Positions 23,601 to 35,348 of a stretch of 64,000 nucleotides of DNA are shown in pieces. Source of the DNA: Saururus chinensis (Eukaryota; Streptophyta; Magnoliopsida; Piperales; Saururaceae). The stretch spans positions 23,306,501 through 23,370,500 of the forward strand of contig CP141146.1 of NCBI GenBank assembly GCA_035235625.1, given 5' to 3'. The translations under genes and the position numbers were made by a program. The number at the start of each line of letters is the position of its first letter. Position 1 is the stretch's first letter. The notes under the pieces were generated by a model, which was given only the letters and a program-made list of their open reading frames with translations, searched no databases and was not told the origin of the DNA.

Positions 23601-25473
23601 AAGCACTTGGTAAATATGCCCGATTTCTATTTTCCTCCCATACTGGGTGAAGTTCTTGCCTAACATCCATATTTTTCAAGTCTAGGTACGCATTCAAACC
23701 ATCTTTACTTTTCTTATCAATATCGAACAATTTCCCAAGAATGTTGTCGAACACATTTTTCTCTATGTGCATGACATCCAGATTGTTCCTCAAAAGATTG
23801 GTCTTCTAATATGGAAACTCAAAGAATATACTCTTATTTTTCCAATTATATGGGAATACATTTGCATCCTTGCCTTTGGCCTTGCTTCTTTTCCTTGTTT
23901 TTACACCATTTGGTTCCTTCACAAAATACTTTTTAGTGTCTTTTAGCTCATCTATTATATTTGCCCCTAACATTGGAATAGGTGTTGTTCTCTCCTCTAT
24001 AGTCCCGTTAAAAAGTTGTTTTTGCTCTCAAAACTTACAGTTAGCAAGCAAGAATCTTCGACGACCCATGAAACATGTTTTACAACTGTTTGACAACCTT
24101 TTCCAACATGTGTGTTTATGGCATGATGAACAAGCCAACTTGCCATATGTGCTCCATCCAAACAACATATCATATCTTGGAAAATTTGCAATGGTCCATA
24201 AAAGAGCTACTTGCATTTGGAAACTTTGATTCTTTGATGCATGCCATGTAGTTACCCCATAATTCCACAATTCATTCAACTCATTTATAAGAGGTTGCAG
24301 GTAAACATCAATATCAGTTGACGGGCTCTTCAGACCTGGTATGAGGAGGGACAAGATCATATTTGTTTTCTTCATGTATATCCATGGAGGAAGATTGTAT
24401 GGAATGAGTACTACAGGCCATGTGCTATGGGCTGAAGAACATATTTGTCCTAGAAGGGTTGAAGCCATCACTAGCCAATCCTAGACGTACATTATGAGAC
24501 TTTGTACCAAACTGGCAATGCATAGTATCCAAATGTTTCCTGGCAAGTGCATCTGTAGGGTGTTCATAGCATACCATCCTGAGTGCATTGTTCATCATGC
24601 CAACTCATGTCCTCTGTAGTCTTCGAAGACATATACAACCGCTACAATCACGATATAATTGGAAATTGTCTCAAAATCTTCATTATTGTCTTTTTCTTCC
24701 TCGCACATGATTGTTTATCAGTCTCTTTCCATCTCAATGCATGACATCTATTACATTCATCCTTATTAGCAGTTTCCTTCCAATAAAACATGCAATCATT
24801 AGGACAAGCATTGATTTTGTTATAGCCTAGACCCATCATTGTAACTATTTTCTTAGCTTCAGCAAATGTACTAGGAAGAATTGCTTCCTTGTGTAGTACT
24901 TCCCTTTGCAATTCAATTAAACCGCTAAATGACTTGTTGCTAGCTCCAAGAGCCAGCGCATTTCAAGTGCCACAATCTAACAACAAATGACAATGTAGTG
25001 TGTGATGTACACCATGGGAATAAATCATTCCCATAATAAACTGCTAGCTTGTAGAACTTATCGGCGTTGTCGTGTCATACATTTACTTCACTAGTTTGAC
25101 CATCATTAAATATCCCCACACTTGAAATCCCATGCAAAACATTTAACAAACCGAGCATATTGTTTGTCCATTCATCTTCCTCATCCACTACATTAGTTTC
25201 AATAGGTGGAACACTTGCAGAACTTGCATAATGGTCCATATCCTCCCCATGAAGAGTCCAAACAAATTAACTTTTTACCATCCCACGGCATATGAGATGG
25301 TCAAATAGCCCATTTGGATCTTGATGATGCACACTTAGACAATCAATGCATGGACACCCATATTTTACATGATTTGGGGACACTCTACTAACTACTTACT
25401 CAATGAACCCTTTTACACCTTCAATGTATTCGCGAGACACTCTATTTGAGAGTTTAACCCAACCCTTATCCAT
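17640..25473 (-). pseudogene. TNP2-like: TNP2-type CACTA transposase, broken and split by an LTR
   Basis: Start ATG at 25473 opens a transposase-associated domain (MDKGWVKLSNRVSREYIEG, then CPCIDC) with in-frame TAA near 25400. Transposase_21 follows: 24911-24648 (GLGYNKINACPNDC), 24471-24028 (WPVVLIPYNLPPW, GWSTYGKLACSSC), 23793-23446 (NLDVMHIEKNVFDNI, then PDGYTSNISR). DUF4218 lies at about 23260-22970 (FFDVMVHLPMHLALEALLGG, then SIAEEYIAGECLTFCSRYL). The motif KIHKDFPSWLKAHV is at about 22690-22640. After the solo LTR the DUF4216 part continues at 18686-18593 (KFVLFKCD), near 17900 (QIWYAKGQL) and at 17790-17640 (AWARDGVDGT). Multiple stops and shifts make it non-functional. The enzyme would cut CACTA ends. 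Partial intron structure between domains cannot be resolved by eye. Confidence 0.88.
18692..22330 (-). mobile_element. Solo LTR, Tekay/Del-like, TSD ATTGG
   Basis: On the minus strand it runs TGTAACATCCGGGAATTTTC to ...AAAAATCCGGGCCGTGACA, typical Tekay/Del LTR ends. It is flanked by a perfect 5-bp duplication ATTGG (18687-18691 and 22331-22335). No gag-pol, primer binding site or polypurine tract is seen over 3,639 bp, so it is a solo LTR left by recombination. A GC-rich block at about 21200-21700 gives overlapping frames on both strands (e.g. 21119-21574, 21228-21488) that are compositional. It interrupts the DUF4216 part of TNP2. Confidence 0.9.
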
Positions 25474-26327
25474 AATTGCACAATTCAATAATAGGATATA
25501 AAAATTCATACGAAATAAGTAAAAATGAGACAAATACAATTTACTCAATCTAGTAAGAATGCTTCAGTATACAGCTAGTCAAAAAGCTTCAAAATCCTCA
25601 ATCCAAATGTATCAAAAGCTTGAGTTTTAACATTATACAGTCAAGATTACATCTTTATAAACAACCAACAAAATTTTGCAACCATTAAAAATTGGTGTAC
25701 AACTAAACTATCAAATCCCCTACCTTTTAATGGGAAAGAAGAAGACCGCAAGAAATGATGGTGCCCAATGAGACTAGAAGAAGGAAATAAATAACTTCAT
25801 AAAATATAAAATAAACTAGAGCACAACAAACTAAAAGTGCTAATAGCAATTAACAACAACTACAAAGGAAAAGGTTATGCTTTAAACCAAATCAAATAGA
25901 AAACGATCAAAAGATGATGATCAAAGTAGATAAACTAACCTCTTTCTGTTAGCCAAATGAAAATTTCAGGAAAAACCGAAAATGGATATATAACTTGTCC
26001 AGCGTAGCCTCCTTCACCTTGCAGAAAGTTGTGCAGATTTTTTAGGTCAAAGAGCTGGGACGAAGCTTAACTTCTGACTCAAGAAGAGTAGCATAGAAAG
26101 TTGGGTTTCGCTTTCAGTCCTAAAATGGATAAAACTCCTTATGGGCCCTTGTGATGCAGATGCGAGAAGGGGGTACATAAGGCAGAATCAAATGGAGTTG
26201 GAGAAACAGCTGCATTGAATGCCACCACTATACACCACCCTCTTTGGCTAAGTGAAGATTGCACGAGGGACTCAGGCAGTCGACGGAGATGGCGATCAAC
26301 AATGACGAGGAACCCAAAGGCAGGGGG
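25474..26327. other. 5' flank of TNP2 within the CACTA element
   Basis: No coding motif recognised. It probably holds the 5' UTR or introns and promoter of the minus-strand transposase gene. Confidence 0.4.
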
Positions 26328-26600
26328 TAGTGTTACTGCTGCGTCGGGTTTTGCCCAACCCGAACTGGATAGTACTTTAGAAAACTGTAACTTGAACCCG
26401 ACCTGAATGGAATAAAAATATATATTTTTATTTTTTTAAAATAATATTAAAAAATACATAATATTCGGTTCGGGTCAGGTTGGATTACCTAAAACCCGAA
26501 CCCAACATGAATAGCTATTCGGGTCAATTTTCAAAACCAAACCCACCCCATTAGGGTTGGGTCGGGTTTTACCATTTACCCGACCCGAGTGACATCCCTA
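26328..26600. mobile_element. Short hAT-like non-autonomous element
   Basis: 273 bp starting TAGTGTTACTG and ending TGACATCCCTA, with CGGGTCGGGTT-type subterminal repeats in inverted orientation at the two ends. It is flanked by 8-bp near-duplicates GCAGGGGG (26320-26327) and GTAGGGGG (26601-26608). This matches the TAGGGNTGTCA ends and 8-bp TSDs of Ac/Tip100-like hAT elements. It lies in the 5' flank of the TNP2 gene. Confidence 0.7.
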
Positions 26601-26869
26601 GTAGGGGGAGAAGGAGGGAGAATATGAGGGGTGGGGATTGGGAAGGGGGAGGGGGAGGGGGTTTTCGCAGATAAGAGGGGAAATGGGGGAGATAAAACCG
26701 CGATTGGCCGAAACTGTGGCAAGGGCAAAATCACAGCCGGATGAGAGGGAAAATGTTAGAGAGGGTGGATATGTATAGTCAACTGCAATGGCTAAGAACG
26801 TTGTCACCATTATTAAGTATATGCAATGAGAGCAATCATCACTGTTTATGCAGACAAATTGCGATGGCA

Positions 26870-27252
26870 ATTAAGAGCCGTCGTTGATACCAACTAATTG
26901 CAACACAAATAACTCAATACGAGCTGAAATAAGCTCATCTTCAATGGTGACCGATTCCTGTCACATATAACCCAACTATAGGGATGATTATAATCTTTAG
27001 TCATTGCTAATTAATTGTAATTAATGACGGTTAAGAAGATCTGTCACTGTATCTTCAACACAAGCCATGCTAATAATTGAAAATATGCTGAAATAAGCTC
27101 ATCTGCAATGGTAATCTGTACCCGTTGCAAAACACAATCAATAGCGACGATTTTTTAGTTGTCGCTGATACTCATTGTTAGTGATGGCTTCGTTAGGCGT
27201 CACTATTGATGCGTCACTATTGATGCGTCGCTATTAATGAATTTTTTTGTAG
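26870..27252 (-). repeat. CACTA subterminal repeat region and terminus
   Basis: Contains two copies of GAAATAAGCTCATCT (near 26930 and 27090) and several GCGACG / CGTCACTATTGATG units close to the end at about 27252. Such short inverted motifs bind TNPA-like proteins in characterised En/Spm elements. The last base of the terminus appears changed (TAGTA for TAGTG). Confidence 0.55.
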
Positions 27253-29223
27253 TACTACTCTTCTTCATTTTAAGTATTCCTCCCTTTTAATATACTAGGA
27301 ATATTGCACGTGCAAAAGCATGTGAAAATTTTTATATAAAATAATAAAATGTAATATTTTTTTGATGTATAAATATAACAAATTTTCTTGTATAAAACTA
27401 TATTAGATGGTTCACAAATTTAGTTTATTGTTGAATCAAATTAAATTTCAAGAACACAATGCCATAAGTTTCACCTTAATTCCATCAAACTTAAGAGCGA
27501 ATTAAAGACATATGTCTTAACTATAAGTGATTATAACTTTTATATGAGCAAAATCGAGTATACTTTACTCTGGCAATTTTTTTCTAATAATTTTATTTTT
27601 AATAGAGTTGCATATAAAATGAAACCTAATGCAAAAGTAAAATTCTAAATGTTCTTTTCTTTTTATAGGTAGACTAACATGAATACATTGAAACTAATAT
27701 TTTTTTGTATGTTTGTATTTAAATATATATTGTATAAAATAATAATTATCCAAACACAATGGACAATCATTAAAGTTATTATAGTATTGAAAAGTAAAGA
27801 ATTTCATAAAAGAAGCATACGAAATCAAGTAATCTTGAAATTACATTCACATGTGGCCATCATAGGAAAACAATTACAAACCTTAAACCCTAAACTTTAA
27901 ATCCTAAAGCCCAAACCCTAAACAAAAAATGGACGAAAACAACAACGTAATATACAAGTCTTTAAAACAATAAGTCTAATTAAATAATGTAAAAAATGTA
28001 AAGTTATAAATTATGTAAATCGATTGTAAGTGATCACAATCCAGTGTTTTACAACTTAGTTCATCCAATTTAGTGAAAAGAGAAGTATATGATAAATCAA
28101 TAGTCTATAAAAGTAAGGAAAGATAAAAAAGTAACATAACTTGAACCAATTCGTCTTTAATGTTCACAATATTTATAATTTGTTTCACAGGTGTTTTCTA
28201 ACAGTTTTGTCATGACATCTCTATGTCCACCATATCTGAAACTTGTTGCATTTTCTTCTAGTACCTAACACAATTCTTTTAATAAAAAAAATATAAATAC
28301 AAATGTTTGTTTACAAATAATTATGTGGTAATATTTTAATTAAAATAATAACTATTTATGAAAATCTTACCGAGTCTTAAGTTCTACAACTGCTTCAAAC
28401 ATTGGGTTGATGGTTATCTTGGTACCAGTTGTCAAGAACAAGGTTAGTCTATCTACAAATATAAGAGTGAAAAAATATGATATATAACAGTTGTTTCTGC
28501 AACACACACGATAGTTTAATCCAATAATCTTGCTCAAATTTTGGGCAAAAAAGTTAGTATACCTCAAAATTCTTGGACTCGCACTACTATTAAATAAACA
28601 ACTAGGTAATCACTACGAGTTTCCTCAAGAGTTGGTACATCATTTTCCTCTATATCTCCCCATAAGCTTATTTAAATTAGCATTTTAGACCTACAAACGA
28701 AAATGATTAGAAAAGAACCTAGCATAAACTATGAACTAAGGTTGTGAATTTATTTTTTGTCAATCAACTCAAAGTGATTGACGATTAAGTTCAGTTCTAT
28801 TATGCCTATGTACAATCGTTCGATTACCAATGCTAATTAAAACTCTAAGGACATCTATCAGCAAATAAGGATCAAAATATTTACTGAATGCATAGATGCA
28901 AAGATTTTGTTTTTATAGTATGTGTTCTTACTGATTATTTCTTGCGTGTGTTTTGGGACTTGATGTTTGTCTAGCTGAGTAATTCTACGGCAGTGGTGAA
29001 GGCGGTGACAGTGATGGTGGTGGTAGTAGCAATAAGACATAAGTCTTTAATAGTAGTAACACATAAGTTTTGATGGGTGGAATGTTTTTAGGCCAAATTT
29101 TCATTCATTTTCTCTCAGTTTTCACTCTAGTTTCTCTTTCCCCATTGCACCAAATAGTGGAAACTAGGGGATTTTAAGAAGATTCCTTTCCTTTCTCCCG
29201 CTTTCCACCAATCCAAACAGACC
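27253..29223. other. AT-rich stretch, no gene; possible Helitron 3' end
   Basis: On the minus strand the sequence ending at 27295 reads TTTGCACGTGCAATATTCCTAG followed by T: a GC hairpin (GCACGTGC) a few bases before CTAG|T, as at Helitron 3' ends. No RepHel coding sequence or 5' TC end was recognised. At about 27876-27925 there are degenerate AAACCCTAAA telomere-like units. Otherwise nothing identifiable. Confidence 0.35.
27876..27925. repeat. Degenerate telomere-like (AAACCCT) tract
   Basis: Three to four imperfect units of the plant telomere motif (CTTAAACCCTAAAC, CCCAAACCCTAAAC). It is too short and decayed to call a true interstitial telomere. Confidence 0.5.
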
Positions 29224-31867
29224 CTTAGGGTGTTTTTGCCTATTTTCCAGCCCAATAATTCAATTTTTTGCCCAAAACCCATACTATAAAAAAAAAAAAC
29301 CCTAGCCATTTGCAAAATGAGGAAGGGCTGAGAAATCGTTGCTAAGGTAAGGATTTACCCTTAATCACCCACTAATCTTTAGATTTTTGTCTCAATCATC
29401 TCTATCTTCAATTCTCCAATTTTGATTCTTAGTTTTCTTCCATCAAAATCATATTTTTAAATTTGATTTAGAACACTAATTAGGTTAATTTTGTTTTTAA
29501 CCTAAGGAGGTCTTATATCTATCTTTTTCCAAGTTGATTTGAGTATATTAGTTAGTTTTAATTAGTTTTAACTAAAAGCCCTAATTTTTGTGTAGGATTT
29601 CTTGAGGTTAAAGCTCGTTCAAGGGATTTCCAAGCTTGTTAGAGGTAAGGGGTTTTTTGCTTGAATGGTTTTCATTCTTGAAATGCCATGATTAGATGTT
29701 TATTTGAGTTTTTGTTGCATCCTGATGTGTAATGGTGATTTACTAAAAGCATACAATTTATGGTTATTTTGGTATTATCAAGAATGAAAATTATTAGATC
29801 TATCATGTTCTAGGCTTTGGTTTTGATTATATAATGTTTTATGGTGATTTTTGAATTTATATAGAATTTTTGAATGTTTTCAGTTTGAATTTCAAGAGGT
29901 TGAAGACAAACTAGAAAAGTGAATTGTTACAAGCGTTCGAATGTCTAAGAGACCGTTTGAACGACTTGGTGTTCAAACGGGCTGCAGGGCCGTTCGAATG
30001 GCCAAACGACAGTTTGGCTAAATGACTATTTTTGTGGATTTTAAGTCATTTTTCGTTCTTTTCTCATGATTCTAATTCTCTATGGCTATGATGATTTATG
30101 AATACCTATAAATGTTACCTAAATTGCATATGAACCTTCCTTGGATCTTATTTAACTTAAGCACGAAGATGACTATATTTGTCTAGGTTTGACATGATGC
30201 TCTATTTGATTTAAATCCATATTTTGATGATTTCTTCATATTTACTTCATTATTCCAATAGGTTTTAACCATGACGAATGATGGATACTTGCACATGTCA
30301 CATTTATTATAGATGATTCATGTTCTACATTTTTTAGCTCAAATATAAACACTACCATGTATGTATATTTTTGCTCATGCTTATATGATTTTTATTTGTC
30401 ATAAATGGACCATGTTTCATACATATTAGGAATAATTAGAGTAGGTTCACCTATGCTTGCATTTATTTAACATTTGCTCACATATGTATCATGTCTCTTG
30501 CATCATAAAAATTTTTAAGTGAAGATTACTCGTGTTTAACTATGATTAATTGATTGGGTGCCTATGTTTTCTAGATAAGCCGCATCAGAGATTTATCAAA
30601 TCGGTTTTACATCTAAAAGGACAAGGTTTTATATCAATTGGATGGGGTTTGACATCCCTTTGTGGGCGAGTTTCCTCCCTAGGTGAGAAGAGCGGAATGC
30701 TATAATGAGTTAAATGATGTGTTTCTAGATAGGAGATTGTAAGCTGGTTTGTCCGTATGCACTAGCTCACCAGGGGGTACTTACCCATTAGGAATTTACC
30801 CAAACTGACTTCCTTATTAGGATATTCGGGGTAAGCATGTTTGCTTGTGGTTCGGCCGGGATAAGCAAGACTGTTTTTTTTTTTAAATGTGAGACATTAA
30901 ATGGATGGTTTATGCATGTATATGAATTATAATACTCATTGACACAATTGTGTAGGGACAATGATGCTTATGTTATACATGGTGTGTATTAACATTATTA
31001 TACTTGAACATGCGGGATGGAATATGGTTTTATACACTTGATTATGCAGAGTGAATGTGAATATTGATACTTACTTTAGGCGGGATGTGAATGTAATATG
31101 AAACTTAAATGATTGCATAGGGTGTGCACATGTGTTATGATTTATGAATGAAACTATGATACACAGGTGGTGTGAATGTGTGTATGGAATGTGATTTATC
31201 TCATGAAGCAGAGGTGGTGTGAAAGTGTATGGAATGCGATTTACCTCATGATGTACAGGCGGCATGAATGTGCATGGAATATGATCTACCTCATGATGCA
31301 CAGGTAGTATGAATGTGTATATGGAATGTGATTTATCTCATGATGCACATGTGTAGAGAATAGATATGTGATGCATGTTTAGATTGAGAATGCATGCGGT
31401 ACTTTTATGAGCTTATATTTCGTCAAAACCCTTACTAAGCTAGGCTCACCCCTCTTTTGTTTGTAGTTTTTGTTTTGGGGCTATATGTTGTATTATGCAG
31501 GTGCTCCGAATGGACTTTATGTAGAGCATGATGATGGACTTGTGCCATAAGAGGAGGGGGCTGCATATTTAGACTGTTATGGACGTGTAATGTGATAGGA
31601 TTAACTTATATTTGACTTTATCTAATACTTTGTTTAGCCGGTGATGTCTTACACATGTGTAGCCCTAAGGCTTGAGATTATGTTATTATTTAGATGGTGT
31701 GGGTATTGTGATGAACTAAGATTGTTAGTTAATCTCTTTATCTTCACCTATTTGCTTTTGTACAAAGGGCATGTGCTGTGTACTCTGTTGAACAAAACCA
31801 AGAATGGTTAAGTCTTTTGCATGTGTTGCACTGCGTCTCATTCTCCTAGATCAGGTTGGGGTCAGGG
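29224..31867 (-). mobile_element. LTR A of the TGTCATGCCC gypsy family, 5'-truncated copy
   Basis: It aligns with LTRs B and C from their ~345th base onward: CAGCCCAA.A.TT, the CGTTCGAATGG cluster at 29930-30010, GCACTAGCTCACCAGGGGGTA, CTAAGC.AGGCTCACCCCTC, TTTTGGGGCTA and GCAGGTGCTCC. Its right edge is GGGTCAGGGCATG, where the other copies end GGGCATGACA. The first ~345 bp are missing at the left. No protein coding. Confidence 0.75.
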
Positions 31868-31942
31868 CATGTGTTATCCAAAAGCTCAAAAGAATTAAAT
31901 TATAGACAAAAGTTAATCTAATTACTTCGAGATTTGAGGTTT
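31868..31942 (-). pseudogene. SIRE-like internal fragment between LTR A and LTR B
   Basis: Matches 63031-63110 closely (ATGTGT..TCC.AAAG.TCAAAA, then AATTAAATTAT.GACAAA). There the sequence continues into SIRE-like gag on the minus strand. It is the part of the copia element cut off from 39650 onward by insertion of LTR B. Confidence 0.6.
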
Positions 31943-34900
31943 CTTAGTGTAAGATCTCTACTTTTTTTAAATTTTTATTTCATTTTTAATTATGTGAATT
32001 GTGTGGTTTTGCTTATTTGCTGGTTCGATTTGATTTTGGGGTCATGGGTTAGAAATTAGGACTTAAATAAGGTTTAATTTCACTTTTTATAAGTATTAGC
32101 GCCAAACTTGATTTATCCAATTTTTACCGATTTTATGGTAATTTATCCTAATTTTTCTTTAATTATGGGAGTGGACCTTGCCGTGGGCCCCACGTCCATG
32201 TTGGATGGCGTGCGACTTACTTTACCGTCTATTCCTCTATTATTTTATTTCATTGGGCTTCAGAGTGATTAAATTTATTTTTGGACCAAAAATAACCCTA
32301 ATTAACTACTTAGGGCTTTTCGACCTATTTTACAGCCCAACAGTTTATTTAAAGAAACCCTGGTCTATTTGCCAAAATATGGAAGATGTGTATTAGGAGG
32401 AAGGAAGTGCTCTACCCCCATTTCCTAAGGAAGAAACTCGGATTAAGATGTGTTTTTTGCCCTAATCGCACCTAATCTTTTGATTTTGGCCTTAATCGTT
32501 CTTATCTTCATTTCTCCCATCTTAATTCATAATTCCTTTTATTAAAAAATCTTATTTTTAATTTTAATTTAAAACCCTAAATGGGTGATTTTCGTTTTTA
32601 ACCGAAAGATATCCTAAATCTAGCTATTTTTAAGTTGATTTGTGTCTATTAGTTAATTTTAACTAAGTTTTAACAAAAACCCTAATTTTGGAAAGGACAT
32701 CTTGAAGATTGAAACTCTTTCATAGATTCAAAGGCTTCATAGAGGTCACGGAGTGGTTTTTTCATTTAAATGTATGCTTGAAGATTTATTTGAGCTCTTG
32801 CTTCAATTTGAGGTTTAAATGTTATTTGTTAAGAGCATGTATTCAATGGTTATTTTCTTACGATTTAGCATGAAAATAATTAGATAAATCATGTTATATG
32901 GTTAAATATTGATTATATGATATTCTATGGTTATTTTTGAATTTATCTACAAATTTGGAATGTTTTTGGTTTGAATTTCTAAAGGTTGAAGATGAACCAG
33001 AAAAGTGAATTGTTGTGTGCGTTCGAATGGACAAATAGGGCGTTCGAAAGGCCAACCATTTGAATGGCCTGTCTAGCCGATCAAATGGCTAAATGTTTAA
33101 ATGGCCCATTAGGGCGTTCGAATGGTTGTGCTGGAGTTTGTGATTTTTGGCCTATTTTGTGTATTTTCTGTCATTTCTTGTTCTTTTTGTACGATCTCTA
33201 ACTTTATCCCAGTTTAATTTCCCTTTAATTATGTGAATTGTGTAGTTTTTATTTAATTTCTAGTTTGATTTGATTTTGGGGTTAAGGGTAAGTAGTTATG
33301 GCTTTAATAAGGCATTTTTATAATTTCAAGTGTCAAACTTGATTTATCTAATTTTTATGGGATTTTATCACAATTTTTCATTAATTAAGGGTGCAGACCC
33401 CGCCATGGGCCCCACGTCTTTGTTGGACACCGTGTGACCCACTTGACCCCTAAACTCATATTATTTAATTTTAGTAGGTTTTAGAATGATTAAAGTGGTT
33501 TTAAGCCCTAAAATAACCCTAATTAGCCACTTAGGGCGTTTTTTCCTATTTTACAGCCGAACAGTTTGTAAACCTACCCCAAAACCTTACTATTTAAGGA
33601 AAAACCGTAGTCACTTGACCATTTGGGGAAGGGCTATGCTAAGAGAAAGGTGGTGCTCTACCCCTATTTCCCAAAGATGAAAATCCGATGAGGTGAGTTT
33701 TCTTGCCCTAATCACCCATAAACTTTCGATTTTGGTCTTAATCCTCCTTATCTTCATTTCCCCCAAATTAATTCTTGAGTTCTTTTATTAATTTTTTTAA
33801 TTTTGATTTCCAACCCTAATTGGGTGATTTTCGTTTTTAACCAAAGGAAAATGGTAGATATACTTAATTTCAAGTTGATTTGAGCTTATTAGTTGTTTTT
33901 AATTAAGTCTTATCGAAACCCTTAATTTTTGGATAGGATTTCTAGAGGATTGAAGCTTCCTCATAGATCCAAAGGCTTCATAGAAGTAAGGGAGTTTTTC
34001 CTTGTTGGTTTTATCCATTGGAATGCATGATCTTCGATCTATGTGGGTTATTGCTTAATTTTGAGCTTTATTGGTGATTTGTTAAAGGCATGACATTTAT
34101 GGCTATTTTCTTGTGATTAAGCATGAAAATGATTAGATCTATCATGTTCTAGGGTTAAATTTTGATATTATGATGTTCTATGGTGATTTTAGAATTTATC
34201 CTGAATTTTGGAATGTTTTCAATTTGAATTTTAGAAGGTTAAAGACGAACCAGAAAAAAGTGAACTATGAAGGCTGATGGAACGGGCATAACAAACATTT
34301 GAATAGTCAGCCATTCGAATGGACTGTTTGGCCGTTCGAATAGCTAGATGTTGGAATAGCCCTACAGGGCATTCGAACGGCTAAATAACAGTTTTGTGCT
34401 TGTGCCTTGACCTATTTTGAGTATTTTTGACCATTTCATGTTCTCTTCTAGTATATTTAATTCTTTATGATTACCTTTAATGCTGCTGTGATTGCATGAG
34501 GACCATCGTGGAATTATGATTTAGCTTAAGCATGATTATGACTATACTTATTAAATTTTAGTATAATATTCTACTTGTTTTAAATCTATATTTGATGACT
34601 TTTTCATAATTACTTGAGGATTCCAGTAGGTCTTGCCAAGATCATATATGTATGTTTGCACATGTTATATTAATCTTAGGTGAATTATGTTTCACATATT
34701 TTAGCTTAAGTATGATTATGTTTATACTTGTCTAGGTCTAGCATTATGTTATACCTGTCTTGAACTCGTATTTTGATGTTTTCATCACATTTATTCCATG
34801 ATCCCAGTAGGGTAGGACTATCCTAAAATTATGGATGCTTGCATATATGACCTTGATTATAGTTTATTTATGTTTCACATGTTTTAAATTAGGTTTGAAC

Positions 34901-35348
34901 ACTACCACTTAAGGTATACTCTTGCATTGATATGTGTGACTTTATTTAACACAAATGGACAATGTTTCATGCACATGTGGACTGATTGAGCATGCTTACT
35001 TGTACTTGGACCCATTTATCATTTGCTCATGTATGTATCATGTGGCATCCATTATGAAAACGACTTATAAATGAGATTAATCATGATTAGTCGTGATAGA
35101 TCAAGTGGATGCCATTGGTTGCTGGATTAGTAGCTCAGAGGCTTATTGATTCAGTTATATGTTTGAAAGGATGGGGTTTACGTCCAATGGATGGGGTTTT
35201 ATGTCCCTTTGAGGACGGGTTTCCTCCCTTGGTTAAATTGTTAAAGAGTGGAAGAGCGGAATGTAATAATAAGTTAAATTGTTTAGTTTATCTCGACCTT
35301 TAGAATTCAGGCTGGTTTGTCTGTGTGCACTAGCTTACCAGGGGATAG

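Larger units (their letters stand above)
17640..27252 (-). mobile_element. CACTA (En/Spm) element with TNP2 gene, left end not found
   Basis: The minus-strand TNP2 transposase gene at 25473-17640 defines it. The right terminus is at about 27252, where CACTA-type subterminal GCGTCGCTATTAATG units are followed by TTTTTTTGTAGTA, close to the usual ...TTGTAGTG end. No matching CACTA left terminus is visible before 17640, so the left part is deleted or lies beyond the MULEs, possibly outside the window. It carries a solo LTR (18692-22330) and a hAT-like element (26328-26600). Confidence 0.75.
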
